Source of the DNA: CAZVNZ01 sp964628515
GTDB lineage: Bacteria; Bacillota; Clostridia; Christensenellales; Christensenellaceae
NCBI GenBank assembly: GCA_964628515.1
Contig: CAZVNZ010000007.1
Location: 53,323-117,322, forward strand
DNA: 64,000 bases
Direction: 5' to 3'
A model generated the notes under the pieces. The model did no database searches and had not been told where the DNA came from. It was given only the letters and a program-made list of their open reading frames with translations. A program made the translations under genes and the position numbers. Of the stretch, positions 26,714-35,444 are shown one piece after another (within the stretch, counting starts at the first letter, position 1; each line of letters begins with the position of its first letter).

Positions 26714-27010
26714 TTACAACAGCACTTCGTATTGCCTGCGCCCATACAGTATTCTGCGTATTTCCACCGTATCTCCCTTTACTGCAAAAAACACAATGTA
26801 GCTACCCACAATTAATGTTCTGTATCCCCTAAGTCTAAGTGTCGTGTCTTTTACAAGGGGGATACGCTTAGGCATATTTGCAAGACTGCTTATGCCCTCA
26901 ACAATCTTGTCGTAATACTTAATTGCGGCTTGGGGAGAGAGGGTGTTTAAATACTCTGCAATATCCCTCATATCTTGTTGTGCAACTTTGTAAATTTTTA
27001 CTTTATACAT
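26714..27010 (-). CDS. RelE/ParE-family toxin
   Basis: A 98-residue protein of the ParE/RelE plasmid-stabilisation family: YKVKIYKVAQQDMRDIAEYL at the start, the middle LSPQAAIKYYDKIVEGI, and GYRTLIVGSYIVFFAVKGDTVEIRRILYGRR at the end. RelE-type toxins cut mRNA at the ribosome, while ParE types inhibit gyrase; the sequence alone does not decide. It overlaps the upstream antitoxin gene by 8 bp. Confidence 0.9.
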   Translation of the reverse strand: MYKVKIYKVAQQDMRDIAEYLNTLSPQAAIKYYDKIVEGISSLANMPKRIPLVKDTTLRLRGYRTLIVGSYIVFFAVKGDTVEIRRILYGRRQYEVLL

Positions 27011-27275
27011 TGCCTTTAACGTCTGCTTTTAGTTTTTTGGCAAAAGTAAGAAAGTCCTCCCCTTCGTCTCCGCTTATAATTTCTGCCTCCGCTTGTGCAA
27101 GTCTTATATAAAGCTCCATTTGAGCCTGCTGTCTTTCGTACACCTCCATGCTCATAACAACCATATCTCCGATGCCGTTTTTCGTAATAAAAACAGGCTC
27201 TCTGCTACCTTTGCAAAACTCGCTTATTTCGTTTGAGTGGTTTCTTAAATCTGTAATTGGTCTTATACTTGGCAT
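27003..27275 (-). CDS. Phd/YefM-family antitoxin
   Basis: A 90-residue antitoxin with the N-terminal DNA-binding fold typical of Phd/YefM (MPSIRPITDLRNHSNEISEF, then EPVFITKNGIGDMVVMSMEVYER). The charged C-terminal part would wrap and neutralise the toxin. It starts 33 bp downstream of a promoter with a perfect palindrome and should repress its own operon. Confidence 0.9.
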   Translation of the reverse strand: MPSIRPITDLRNHSNEISEFCKGSREPVFITKNGIGDMVVMSMEVYERQQAQMELYIRLAQAEAEIISGDEGEDFLTFAKKLKADVKGNV

Positions 27276-27307
27276 AATTTTACCGCCTAAAATTTATTTA
27301 CGCTGTT

Positions 27308-27337
27308 ATTATATCATAATTATGATATTCAAATCAA
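27308..27337 (-). promoter_or_regulatory. Toxin-antitoxin promoter with 18-bp palindromic operator
   Basis: On the minus strand TTGATT (27332-27337) and TATAAT (27308-27313) are 18 bp apart. A perfect palindrome ATATCATAATTATGATAT (27311-27328) fills the spacer and overlaps the -10. This is the expected layout for autorepression by the antitoxin or the toxin-antitoxin complex. Confidence 0.75.
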
Positions 27338-27396
27338 TGGTTTTTTAAAATGGTTTTTTGGCAGACTGTAAAGGGTAGGCAGGTAAAGGCATAATA

Positions 27397-27424
27397 AAAA
27401 GCCCCCCATTATTAGAGGGCTTTT
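27397..27424 (-). terminator. Intrinsic terminator after the lipoprotein gene
   Basis: AAAAGCCC (27397-27404) pairs with GGGCTTTT (27417-27424). Flanking A- and T-tracts make it usable in both directions. It separates the lipoprotein gene at 27464 from the toxin-antitoxin promoter. Confidence 0.8.
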
Positions 27425-27463
27425 AATTATTTAAGTATATGCGCTTCCCACCACCGAAAACTA

Positions 27464-28441
27464 TTATTTAACCGGACGGCTACCCTCGTACATTACCTCG
27501 CCTGTGCCTTTATCTACATATTTTTGCACCAAAGTATAGTTTTTGGCATCTTTAACCATCATGGCTACTTCTGCTATCCACGAGGCAAACATTGCGTCCT
27601 CCTCGGATTTTTCTACTTTAAAATCAGCTTTTGTAAGCCCTAAATCGCTGTTGTAATTATACTCGGCAATAATGTTGTTTTTGTCTAAGGAGTATTTAAT
27701 TGTAAGGTCTCCCCCAAGCATTTCTTGCTGTTTTGCCTGCATTTCAGGAGTATTTAGCATATCTACGTACTCCTGCGCCGTTTTTTGCTGTTCTTCTGCA
27801 AGTGCAAAGCCTTGAGCACTACCGTCCTTAGCCATTTGCTTCATTTTTTCCGTATCTAAAACAATGGGAGCTGTGCTGTATATTTCCTTTTCGTTTTTAT
27901 CTAAAACGGTTAGCTTAAAATTAACGGGGATAAACATAAGCCTTTGGGCAAGCATGGTTTCGTACATGTTTTTAATTTCTGTAGCTGCTTCGTCTATTGT
28001 TTTGCTAAGTCCGCTAACCATATCCACTTTATTAAATGTTGTTACATAAAAAATTGTTAAATCGTTACCGCTTACCTTTGCGTAAGCATCTGTAAACTCT
28101 TTTGCGTTTTGGGCTTCAAGCGCCGCTTTTATACCCTTAGATGCCTCTTCCTCGGAAAACACCTGCTCTAACTGCAAATCTAAATCCGCATAGCTGTCTA
28201 CATCTTCCGGGCTTAAAGAGGGCACGGGCTCGCTAATGGGTAATTCTTCCCCGAGTTTTTCTTCTAAGGCAGCTTTACCTTCCTGTGCTTTTTCGTTTAG
28301 CTGTCCTACAACCTGCTCTATCTGTTCTTTTGTTTGTGGGTCGTTTAGTTTTTCTTCTACTTGGTTAAGCAGCCCCTGTGTACAAGAGGCAAGCATTGCA
28401 ACGCATAGTATTGCTACTATGACTACTAAAATTTTTTTCAT
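27464..28441 (-). CDS. Lipoprotein of unknown function
   Basis: A 325-residue predicted lipoprotein: basic start, hydrophobic core and lipobox MLASC. A charged, probably helical segment of about 50 residues (QVEEKLNDPQTKEQIEQVV) follows, then a soluble domain with two similar-looking halves around GNDLTIFYVTTF and GGDLTIKYSLDKN. I do not recognise the domain. It is expressed from the same strand as the ferredoxin-thioesterase fusion upstream, with a 27-bp gap, and ends at a terminator. Confidence 0.8.
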   Translation of the reverse strand: MKKILVVIVAILCVAMLASCTQGLLNQVEEKLNDPQTKEQIEQVVGQLNEKAQEGKAALEEKLGEELPISEPVPSLSPEDVDSYADLDLQLEQVFSEEEASKGIKAALEAQNAKEFTDAYAKVSGNDLTIFYVTTFNKVDMVSGLSKTIDEAATEIKNMYETMLAQRLMFIPVNFKLTVLDKNEKEIYSTAPIVLDTEKMKQMAKDGSAQGFALAEEQQKTAQEYVDMLNTPEMQAKQQEMLGGDLTIKYSLDKNNIIAEYNYNSDLGLTKADFKVEKSEEDAMFASWIAEVAMMVKDAKNYTLVQKYVDKGTGEVMYEGSRPVK

Positions 28442-28468
28442 CGTCTAACTCCATTTCTATAAATTCTG

Positions 28469-29215
28469 TTAATTTTTTCTGTTTGCCTGTCTTAGCTTAT
28501 ATCGCAAAATTGCTCTTTCGTATTCCTCCTTATCCTCTCGTGTTTCGCAAATAATATCCGCTACTTTAACAGGCGTTTCATTTTTATCTAAAGCTACCAA
28601 TACAAGATAGGCAACGTTTATTAAATCCTTTTTTCCGTTTAGATTTTCCACATAGCTGTCCACCCTAACCTCCATAGAGCTGTTTGCCACATGGGTAATC
28701 CGCCCTTTAAGCACAATAGTGTCGTTTACGTAGGCAGGGGCTTTAAACTGCAAATTGTCCACCGCCGCCGTGGTAACGTCGCAACCGCTGTGCCGTCTTG
28801 CCACTACCGCCGCCGTAATATCCACCCATTCTATAAGCCTACCTCCAAACAATCTGTTTGCGCCGTTTATATGCTCGGGCATTACAATTTGTATTTGCTC
28901 GGTAAAAGAGTCGGTTATTTTTTTGGGGGCAATTTCTTTTTCTATGGTGATTATAACTTCGTTAGTGGTTGCAGCATGGTTTTCTGCCTCTTTTTGTGAT
29001 GTTGGCATAGGTGTAATATCCTCTTTTTGTGGTTTAAGTTTAATTTGCAAAATAGCGTTTTTGGGGCACTTGTCCGCACATTTTCCGCATTTGACGCACT
29101 TTTTTTCATCAATAACGTAAGGATTGCCCTTTTTAATGCAATCTTTCTTACAAACCTTTTGGCACTTTCCGCATTTTACGCATTTTTTGCCTATTCTGTA
29201 TACAATATTTTTCAT
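28469..29215 (-). CDS. Ferredoxin–acyl-CoA thioesterase fusion protein
   Basis: A protein of about 248 residues with two unrelated parts. Residues 1-60 carry two 4Fe-4S cluster motifs (CVKCGKCQKVC and CVKCGKCADKCP). Residues about 95-235 are a hotdog-fold acyl-CoA thioesterase (MPEHINGANRLFGGRLIEWV, ARRHSGCD, VDNLQFKAPAYVNDTI). A charged linker of about 30 residues joins them. The ATG at 29213-29215 has GGGGTGAGG upstream; an in-frame GTG lies 9 bp earlier. Thioesterases of this type release CoA from acyl-CoA in the cytoplasm. The cluster domain could tie this to redox state or be electron-transfer cargo, which is inference. Confidence 0.88.
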   Translation of the reverse strand: MKNIVYRIGKKCVKCGKCQKVCKKDCIKKGNPYVIDEKKCVKCGKCADKCPKNAILQIKLKPQKEDITPMPTSQKEAENHAATTNEVIITIEKEIAPKKITDSFTEQIQIVMPEHINGANRLFGGRLIEWVDITAAVVARRHSGCDVTTAAVDNLQFKAPAYVNDTIVLKGRITHVANSSMEVRVDSYVENLNGKKDLINVAYLVLVALDKNETPVKVADIICETREDKEEYERAILRYKLRQANRKN

Positions 29216-29239
29216 AATCCTCACCCCTATGGCTCTTTT

Positions 29240-29431
29240 TTAGATAGGATAGTATTTCCCATCCTTATTAATATAACCGTTGTCTCTTAAAATATTCTTA
29301 CTTTTTTCAATAGAGTACAGAAAACAGCAACCGGCGGTTACCATTATCATATCCTCGTCTAAGACTATTACCTTTTTTTCTTTAATTGCATCATCAAGCT
29401 GTCTAAAATCCTCTATAATAATTTCTTCCAT
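29240..29431 (-). CDS. Small hypothetical protein
   Basis: A 63-residue acidic protein, MEEIIIEDFRQLDDAIKEKK followed by VIVLDEDMIMVTAGCCFLYS. It has no recognised domain. It lies 24 bp upstream of the ferredoxin-thioesterase gene on the same strand. The ribosome site is weak, and the paired CysCys and compact size are its only notable features. It is probably real because the frame is open and gene-like between two minus-strand genes. Confidence 0.5.
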   Translation of the reverse strand: MEEIIIEDFRQLDDAIKEKKVIVLDEDMIMVTAGCCFLYSIEKSKNILRDNGYINKDGKYYPI

Positions 29432-29538
29432 AGCTTATTTCCGCCTTTTTTATTAATATTTTATAGCCATAATGATAATGCTAACATTTTTTAGAAACTT
29501 TTTCAAGTGTATAACTTTCCAATTTCTTACTTTTGGTG

Positions 29539-29567
29539 TTGACATATGCTAAAAATAGGTCTAATAT
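29539..29567 (+). promoter_or_regulatory. Sigma-A promoter for the second SorC regulator
   Basis: TTGACA (29539-29544), a 17-bp spacer and TAATAT (29562-29567) lie about 58 bp upstream of the gene. This is a near-consensus promoter. Confidence 0.8.
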
Positions 29568-29571
29568 ATAA

Positions 29572-29600
29572 GTATATTAACTTTATTAAATTAACTATAC
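29572..29600. promoter_or_regulatory. Possible autoregulatory operator
   Basis: An imperfect inverted repeat begins GTATATTAA and ends TTAACTATAC, just downstream of the -10 box. The position would suit autorepression by the SorC-type protein. The symmetry is imperfect and the region is AT-rich, so this is weak. Confidence 0.3.
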
Positions 29601-29624
29601 ATTTGTAAAGCAAAGGTGAGATAG

Positions 29625-30593
29625 ATGGTATTTCAAAGGGAAAAACGGCATTACTTAAAGGTTAAGGCGGCATATCTGTATTATATGCAGGATATTACCC
29701 AGGTAGAAATAGCAAAAATGCTGGATATTTCACGCCCTACATTAATAAAAATGCTAAAAGAAGCAAAAGCGGAGGGTATAGTGCGCATAGAAATTGCAGA
29801 CCCACGCAACCAATATAAATTAATAGAGCAAGAAGAGCAGCTAAAAGCCAAACTTAACATAAAAGAGGTTAAGGTAGTGGAGGTAAGAGGGCATAACCCC
29901 GAGCTTACTAATTTTTTAATTAGCGAGGTTGCCGCCGAGTATATAAGCGAAACACTTAAAAGCAACACAAAGGTGGGTGTTGGCTGGGGTAAAACCATAG
30001 AGCAGGTGGCAAAAAATATGGGGGATAATAAACTAACCACCAATATAGAGTTTATACCCTTGCTGGGAGGGCCTGTAAGCAATACGGATTACTCTCAGTT
30101 TTCCAACAGTCTATGCGAAAAATTTGCATCTAACTTTAAAGGTTGCAGTGTGGCATATATGTATGCTCCTGCCATAGCCAACGACGAGCACCTTGCAGAC
30201 GCATTTATGCAGTCGGAAAATGTAAAAGAGGTGCTTGCCAAACTAAATAATTTAGATGTAGCCATAGTAGGTGTGGACAGCGATTTAATCCACTCCACCA
30301 CCATAGAATTGGAAAAGCTGGATAAAGCCAAGTTAGAAGAATTAGAAAACTTAGGTGTGGCAGGCAATATTTGCACACGTTTTTACGATAGCGAGGGTAG
30401 GGAGTGCAAAACAGCTTTGGATAAAAGCGCCATTGGCATAAGTTTTGAGCAAATAAAAAACACCCCCTTAGTAATTGCGGTGGCAGGTGGTATACACAAG
30501 GTAAACTCCATAGTAAGTGCGGCAAAAGGCGGACTATACCACGCACTTATAACAGACAGTATAACAGCGGAAAATATAATCATAGCAACTTAA
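29625..30593 (+). CDS. SorC-family transcriptional regulator
   Basis: A 322-residue paralogue of the 3352-4305 regulator. The N-terminal helix-turn-helix is at about residues 22-50 (QVEIAKMLDISRPTLIKMLK), followed by a sugar-phosphate-binding SorC domain (VGVGWGKTIEQVAKNM, FIPLLGGPVSN, VIAVAGGIHKVNSIVSAAKG). It is transcribed toward the dehydrogenase operon with a 129-bp gap and probably controls it. Acetoin operons are more often run by the sigma-54 activator AcoR, which is not seen here. Confidence 0.92.
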   Translation: MVFQREKRHYLKVKAAYLYYMQDITQVEIAKMLDISRPTLIKMLKEAKAEGIVRIEIADPRNQYKLIEQEEQLKAKLNIKEVKVVEVRGHNPELTNFLISEVAAEYISETLKSNTKVGVGWGKTIEQVAKNMGDNKLTTNIEFIPLLGGPVSNTDYSQFSNSLCEKFASNFKGCSVAYMYAPAIANDEHLADAFMQSENVKEVLAKLNNLDVAIVGVDSDLIHSTTIELEKLDKAKLEELENLGVAGNICTRFYDSEGRECKTALDKSAIGISFEQIKNTPLVIAVAGGIHKVNSIVSAAKGGLYHALITDSITAENIIIAT

Positions 30594-30722
30594 TTAATAT
30601 TGTTCGCTTGTAAGCAGTATTAATGTAGCTATATGTTTATTTTATACCAAAAGTTATTATATAACTTTAGACAAAATGCGATAGTATATAAAAAAATTAA
30701 TTTATAATCTTGAGGTGAGATA

Positions 30723-31673
30723 ATGGAAAAACAACAAATGATGGATATGATGAGGAAAATGTACGCCGCTCGAGTTTTTGAAGAACGGGTAAACGAAATG
30801 TTTATGAAGGGTATGATACACGGTACCACTCATCTTAGCGTTGGGCAGGAAGGAGTTGCGGTTGGTGCGGTTTACGGCATTAACGAGGACGATTTAATGA
30901 TGAGCAACCACAGAGGGCACAGCCATTGCATAGCCAAAAACGCAGATGTAAAGCGTATGATGTGCGAGCTTTTAGGCAGAAAGGACGGTTTTTGCAAAGG
31001 CATGGGTGGCTCTATGCACATTGTGGATATTGCCTCCAACAACTACGGCGCAAACGGTATAATTGGACCTGCCATTGCTATTGCAACAGGCATTGCCTTA
31101 GCACTAAAAAAGGACAAAAATAACAAGGTTATAATAGACTTTTTTGGTGATGGTACTTCTAACACGGGTAACTTCCACGAGTCTTTAAATATGGCGGCTT
31201 TGTGGAAACTACCTATTGTATATATTTGCGAGAATAATTTATACGGAATGTCCACCTCTGTACAAAAAACGGTGTCCGTAGCGGATATTGCAACAAGAGC
31301 AAAGGCATACGGAATCCCCGGAGTTATTGTAGACGGTAACGATACTTTGGCGGTTATGGAAGCGGTAAGAGAGGCGGCAGAGCGTGCAAGACGTGGAGAA
31401 GGTCCTACATTAATAGAGGCAAAAACCTACAGATGGTTAGGGCACTCTAAAAGCGATAAACGTGCATACAGAACAAGAGAGGAAGAGGCGGATTGGAAGA
31501 ACAGATGCCCCATTAAAAATTTTACACAGTACATACTTAAAAACGGTGTAACACAAGAGGAAGTGGATAACATCAAAAAAGAAGTTGAGCAAAATATGGA
31601 AGATGCGGTTAATTACGCAATGGCGGCAGAAGTAATTTCCATAGAAGAAGCGCAATCGCTTATATATGCGTAA
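30723..31673 (+). CDS. acoA: Acetoin/2-oxoacid dehydrogenase E1 alpha subunit
   Basis: A 316-residue thiamine-diphosphate-dependent E1 alpha. It has HRGHSHCIAKNADV, the GGSMHIVD stretch and the cofactor motif starting GDGTSN (Gly142-Asp143-Gly144) and ending with ENN. The wording is close to AcoA of acetoin dehydrogenases, though pyruvate dehydrogenase E1 alpha is very similar. A GAGG ribosome site precedes the ATG. E1 beta follows 12 bp later. Confidence 0.88.
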   Translation: MEKQQMMDMMRKMYAARVFEERVNEMFMKGMIHGTTHLSVGQEGVAVGAVYGINEDDLMMSNHRGHSHCIAKNADVKRMMCELLGRKDGFCKGMGGSMHIVDIASNNYGANGIIGPAIAIATGIALALKKDKNNKVIIDFFGDGTSNTGNFHESLNMAALWKLPIVYICENNLYGMSTSVQKTVSVADIATRAKAYGIPGVIVDGNDTLAVMEAVREAAERARRGEGPTLIEAKTYRWLGHSKSDKRAYRTREEEADWKNRCPIKNFTQYILKNGVTQEEVDNIKKEVEQNMEDAVNYAMAAEVISIEEAQSLIYA

Positions 31674-31685
31674 AGGAGAGAGATA

Positions 31686-32663
31686 ATGAAAAATATTACA
31701 TTTGTACAAGCGGTTTCCGAAGCCCTTGCGGAAGAAATGAGAAGGGACGAAAAGGTATTTTTGTTAGGGGAGGACATGGGTATATACAACGGCTGTTTTG
31801 GTGTAACCAAAGGCTTTCTTGACGAGTTTGGAGAGGACAGAGTTATGGATACCCCCATTGTTGAAAACTCCTTTACCAACATAGCGGTAGGTGCGGCAAT
31901 GGCAGGTTACAGACCTGTTGTGGAATATATGTTTTCCGACTTTGTAACGGTAGCAATGGACGCTATTGTAAACCAAGCGGCAAAGCAACGGTTTATGTTA
32001 GGCGGACAGGTAAAAGTGCCTATTGTAATAAGAACGCCGGCAGGTAGCGGAAGTGGTGCGGCTGCACAACACTCCCAATCTTTAGAGGCATGGTTTTGCC
32101 ACGTACCCGGTTTGCAGGTGGTTATACCCTCTTGCCCCTACGATGCTAAAGGCTTGCTGAAATCCGCAATAAGAAGCGACAACCCCATACTTTTTTACGA
32201 GCATAAAATAGGCTACTCGGTAAAGGGGGATGTGCCCGAAGAGGAGTATTTACTGCCCATAGGCAAGGCAGATATTAAAAGACAGGGTAAGGATTTAACC
32301 ATTATTTCCTACGGCTACACCGTAAACAAGGTACTAAAAGTTGCGGAAATGCTGGAAAAAGACGGTATAGATGCGGAAGTTTTGGATTTACGCACAATTT
32401 CTCCTTTAGATACGGAGGCTATAATTGCATCTGCCAAAAAAACAGGCAGAGTGCTTATTACCCACGAAGGTGTGGAAAAATTTGGCGTGGGTGCGGAGGT
32501 TTCCGCATTAATAAACGACAGCGAGGCGTTTTTCTACTTAGACAGACCTGTAAAACGTTTCGGTGGATTGTTTATACCTATTCCATATTCTCCCACTTTA
32601 GAGGCGCAGGTTGTGCCACAGGTAGATACAATTTACAATTACGCAAAAGAACTGCTTAAATAA
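31686..32663 (+). CDS. acoB: Acetoin/2-oxoacid dehydrogenase E1 beta subunit
   Basis: A 325-residue E1 beta. The stretch MDTPIVENSFTNIAVGAAMA contains the Glu that activates thiamine diphosphate. HSQSLEAWFCHVPGLQVVIP, ILFYEHK and the C-terminal transketolase domain (VLDLRTISPLDTEAI) follow. It would form an alpha2beta2 E1 with the preceding gene product and hand the two-carbon unit to a lipoyl domain, which here is on the E3. Confidence 0.92.
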   Translation: MKNITFVQAVSEALAEEMRRDEKVFLLGEDMGIYNGCFGVTKGFLDEFGEDRVMDTPIVENSFTNIAVGAAMAGYRPVVEYMFSDFVTVAMDAIVNQAAKQRFMLGGQVKVPIVIRTPAGSGSGAAAQHSQSLEAWFCHVPGLQVVIPSCPYDAKGLLKSAIRSDNPILFYEHKIGYSVKGDVPEEEYLLPIGKADIKRQGKDLTIISYGYTVNKVLKVAEMLEKDGIDAEVLDLRTISPLDTEAIIASAKKTGRVLITHEGVEKFGVGAEVSALINDSEAFFYLDRPVKRFGGLFIPIPYSPTLEAQVVPQVDTIYNYAKELLK

Positions 32664-32673
32664 GGAGGGCAAT

Positions 32674-33609
32674 ATGAGTAAAATTATGGCTACTCCAGCC
32701 GCAAAACGTGTTGCGGCAGAAAAGAAAATACCTTTAGAAAAGGTAAAGCCCACAGGTGTAACAGGCTACGTGCAGTTAAGTGACATACTTAGCTTTAAGG
32801 GGTTAAAAAGCACATATCTTGCCCGTGCGGTTGCGGATTTTTATGATGTAGATATAGAAAATGTGCAAAGCACAAAGGGAAAAATAACCAAAGAGGACGT
32901 GCTTGCTTATGCGCAGGGCAATAAATCCACAATAATTCCCCTGACGGCTATGCGAAAAACCATTGCCACACGCATGAAGGAAAGTCTAAGCACAGCACCC
33001 CAATACACTAATCATGGTGAGGTGTGCGCATATGCGCTTAAAAACTTCCTAAAAGAGTTTGCCCCTGTATGTATAGAAAAAACAGGAGTAAAACCCACTT
33101 TTTCCGATTTGCTTATAAAGGCGGTTGCCCTCGCTTTACGTAAAAATATGATGATGAATTCTTCCTTTATGGATACACACATAGAAATTCATGGGCATAT
33201 TAACGTTGGCTTGGCGGTGGCATTAGAGGGCGGACTTATTGTACCCAACATTAAAAACCCCGATAGGCTTACTTTGGAAGAAATTGCAGTAGCAAGACAA
33301 GAAATTGTGGAAAAAGCAAGAGGAGGCAAGCTGTTGCCTGAGGAATACACGGGAGGGACTTTCACCATATCAAATATGGGTGGGTATCCCGTAGAATATT
33401 TTACGCCAATAATTAATTTACCCGAAAGCGCAATTTTAGGAGTGGGTACTATAACCCAAAAGGTTGTGCCCATAGACGGTAATATAGGTATACGTCCTAT
33501 GCTTGGGTTATCTTTAACCTCGGATCATCGTCATATAGACGGAGCAGTAAGCGGACAATTTATGCAGGATTTAAAAGAAATTATAGAAAATCCTCAAGAG
33601 TTAATGTAA
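32674..33609 (+). CDS. acoC: E2 acyltransferase lacking a lipoyl domain
   Basis: A 311-residue dihydrolipoamide acyltransferase. It begins directly with a peripheral-subunit-binding domain (TPAAKRVAAEKKIPLEKV) and then a second one-like segment (residues about 48-80, VDIENVQSTKGKITKEDVLA). The catalytic core ends with HRHIDG (His285, His287, Asp289), the acyltransferase signature. A usual E2 has one to three N-terminal lipoyl domains; none is present. The only lipoyl domain in the operon is on the E3 encoded 12 bp downstream. The E2 core would build the complex scaffold. Confidence 0.9.
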   Translation: MSKIMATPAAKRVAAEKKIPLEKVKPTGVTGYVQLSDILSFKGLKSTYLARAVADFYDVDIENVQSTKGKITKEDVLAYAQGNKSTIIPLTAMRKTIATRMKESLSTAPQYTNHGEVCAYALKNFLKEFAPVCIEKTGVKPTFSDLLIKAVALALRKNMMMNSSFMDTHIEIHGHINVGLAVALEGGLIVPNIKNPDRLTLEEIAVARQEIVEKARGGKLLPEEYTGGTFTISNMGGYPVEYFTPIINLPESAILGVGTITQKVVPIDGNIGIRPMLGLSLTSDHRHIDGAVSGQFMQDLKEIIENPQELM

Positions 33610-33621
33610 GGAGATTATGCA

Positions 33622-35373
33622 ATGGGAAATTTTGTAACAATGCCAAAGCTGGGCATGACAATGACGGACGGTAAAATAATGAAATGGCTTAAAAACGAAG
33701 GGGATAAAATAGAAAAAGGCGATTACATTTTTGAGGTGGAGACGGATAAAACATCTTTAGAGGTAGACTGCTTATACGACGGTGTGCTTCTTAAAAAATA
33801 TTACGATGAGGGCGAAACGGTGGTATGTAACGAGCCTATGGCATACATTGGCGAGGCAGGCGAGGCTATACCCGAAATAGAAAAGGTAGCACCACCCACA
33901 CCCACGGCAGACGCACCCGCCCAATCGGCAGCGGTGGCGACTGTGCCTGCATCATCATCACCAAAAAAAGAAAAAAAGACGGCGGCACCCCTATTTGCGG
34001 ACGACACCACCAAATACGACTACGATTTAATTATTGTAGGCGCAGGTCCGGGCGGATATGTAGCGGCGCTAAGGGCGGCTCAGCTTGGGGCAAAGGTTTG
34101 CGTGGTAGAGAAGGACACGGTGGGGGGCACTTGCTTAAACAGGGGCTGTATACCCACAAAGTCCTTATATGCAAGCGCAAATCAATGGAGAAAAATCAAA
34201 GAGGCGGACAGCTTTGGCTTTAAGGTTGAAAAGGCGACATTTGATTATGCCAAAATAATAGATTTAAAAAACGGCACGGTTAAGCAACTTACGGGTGGAG
34301 TTTCCGCTTTGCTCAAAAAGGCTAAGGTGGACGTTAAAAAGGCTGTGGGCAAAGTGGTTGCAGAGCATAAGGTGGAGGTTGACGGCAAAACCCTAACGGC
34401 TAAGTTTATTATACTTGCCACAGGCGCTACCCCTGCAAGTGTGCTTAAAAATCTGCCTAAAGACGTAGAAATTTACGATACGGATAAAATTTTGGATTTA
34501 AAAAAGCTACCCAAAAGCATGGTTATTATAGGCGGTGGGGTAATTGGTTGCGAAATGGCGTGCATACTCAACAATTTTGGCGTTAAGGTAACAATTATTG
34601 AGCTTATGCCCACAATTTTGCCTATGATAGACGAAGAGCTTTCGGCGTGTCTGGCAGACCATATGAAGAAGGGTGGCATCACCATACTAAACGGCGTTAC
34701 TGCGGATAAAATTGCAAAGGACGGCAAGGGCTACAAGCTAACTTTGTCCGACGGCAAAGAGATTGCTACCGATTTAATTTTAGAGGCGGTGGGCAGAAAA
34801 ACGGTAACGGACGGATTTGAGGGTTTGGGCGTAAATATATCGCCTAAAGGATTTGTAGAGGTAGACGAGTTTTGCGCCACCAACCTACCAAGCGTATTTG
34901 CCATTGGAGATATTAACGGCAAGTGGCAGTTAGCCCATGCGGCATCCGAGCAGGGTATTACAGCAGTAGAGCGTATGTTTGGGGGGTTAACAGAGGTAGA
35001 GGAGCAACCCGTACCCTCCTGTATTTTTACCGATTTAGAGATTTCCGTAATTGGTATGACAGAAAAAGAGGCAAAGGAGCAGGGTATACCCGTGCGAGTG
35101 TTTAAGTTTCCCTATGCCGCAAACGGCAAGGCACTTTGCTTAAGAGAAAAGGAAGGATTTGCAAAGGTAGTTGCAGACGAGCGTTTCGGCGAGATTTTAG
35201 GCGTGCATATTATAGGCGCAGAAAGCTCGGTTATGATACACGAGGCAGTAGCCGCCATGCGTGGCGAGCTAACCGCAGAAGCCGCAGGCACTGCAATACA
35301 CGCCCACCCCACACTTTCGGAAGTGCTTGCAGAGGCGTTTTTGGGGGCTTCTAAGGGGGCTTTGCATATTTGA
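33622..35373 (+). CDS. acoL: Dihydrolipoamide dehydrogenase (E3) with N-terminal lipoyl domain
   Basis: A 583-residue flavoprotein. Residues 1-78 are a lipoyl domain with the lipoylation Lys43 in ETDKTSLEV. An Ala/Pro/Thr-rich linker follows (about 90-125), then E3 with the FAD motif GAGPGGYVAA, the redox disulfide Cys171-Cys176 (GGTCLNRGC), the NAD motif GGGVIGCEMA and the C-terminal catalytic His562/Glu567 region (HAHPTLSE). Lipoyl-E3 fusions are known from acetoin and pyruvate dehydrogenases of some Firmicutes. Here the domain is essential because the E2 has none. Confidence 0.95.
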   Translation: MGNFVTMPKLGMTMTDGKIMKWLKNEGDKIEKGDYIFEVETDKTSLEVDCLYDGVLLKKYYDEGETVVCNEPMAYIGEAGEAIPEIEKVAPPTPTADAPAQSAAVATVPASSSPKKEKKTAAPLFADDTTKYDYDLIIVGAGPGGYVAALRAAQLGAKVCVVEKDTVGGTCLNRGCIPTKSLYASANQWRKIKEADSFGFKVEKATFDYAKIIDLKNGTVKQLTGGVSALLKKAKVDVKKAVGKVVAEHKVEVDGKTLTAKFIILATGATPASVLKNLPKDVEIYDTDKILDLKKLPKSMVIIGGGVIGCEMACILNNFGVKVTIIELMPTILPMIDEELSACLADHMKKGGITILNGVTADKIAKDGKGYKLTLSDGKEIATDLILEAVGRKTVTDGFEGLGVNISPKGFVEVDEFCATNLPSVFAIGDINGKWQLAHAASEQGITAVERMFGGLTEVEEQPVPSCIFTDLEISVIGMTEKEAKEQGIPVRVFKFPYAANGKALCLREKEGFAKVVADERFGEILGVHIIGAESSVMIHEAVAAMRGELTAEAAGTAIHAHPTLSEVLAEAFLGASKGALHI

Positions 35374-35406
35374 TTGAAAAAGATTTAGGTTTTTGAAATT
35401 GATTTT

Positions 35407-35441
35407 AGCCGCTGCGATTTTTTGGTTGCAGCGGCTATTTT
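35407..35441 (+). terminator. Terminator of the dehydrogenase operon
   Basis: AGCCGCTGC pairs with GCAGCGGCT across a 12-nt loop (35407-35436) and is followed by a T-run. This is a strong intrinsic terminator 33 bp after the E3 stop. Confidence 0.9.
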
Positions 35442-35444
35442 TTT

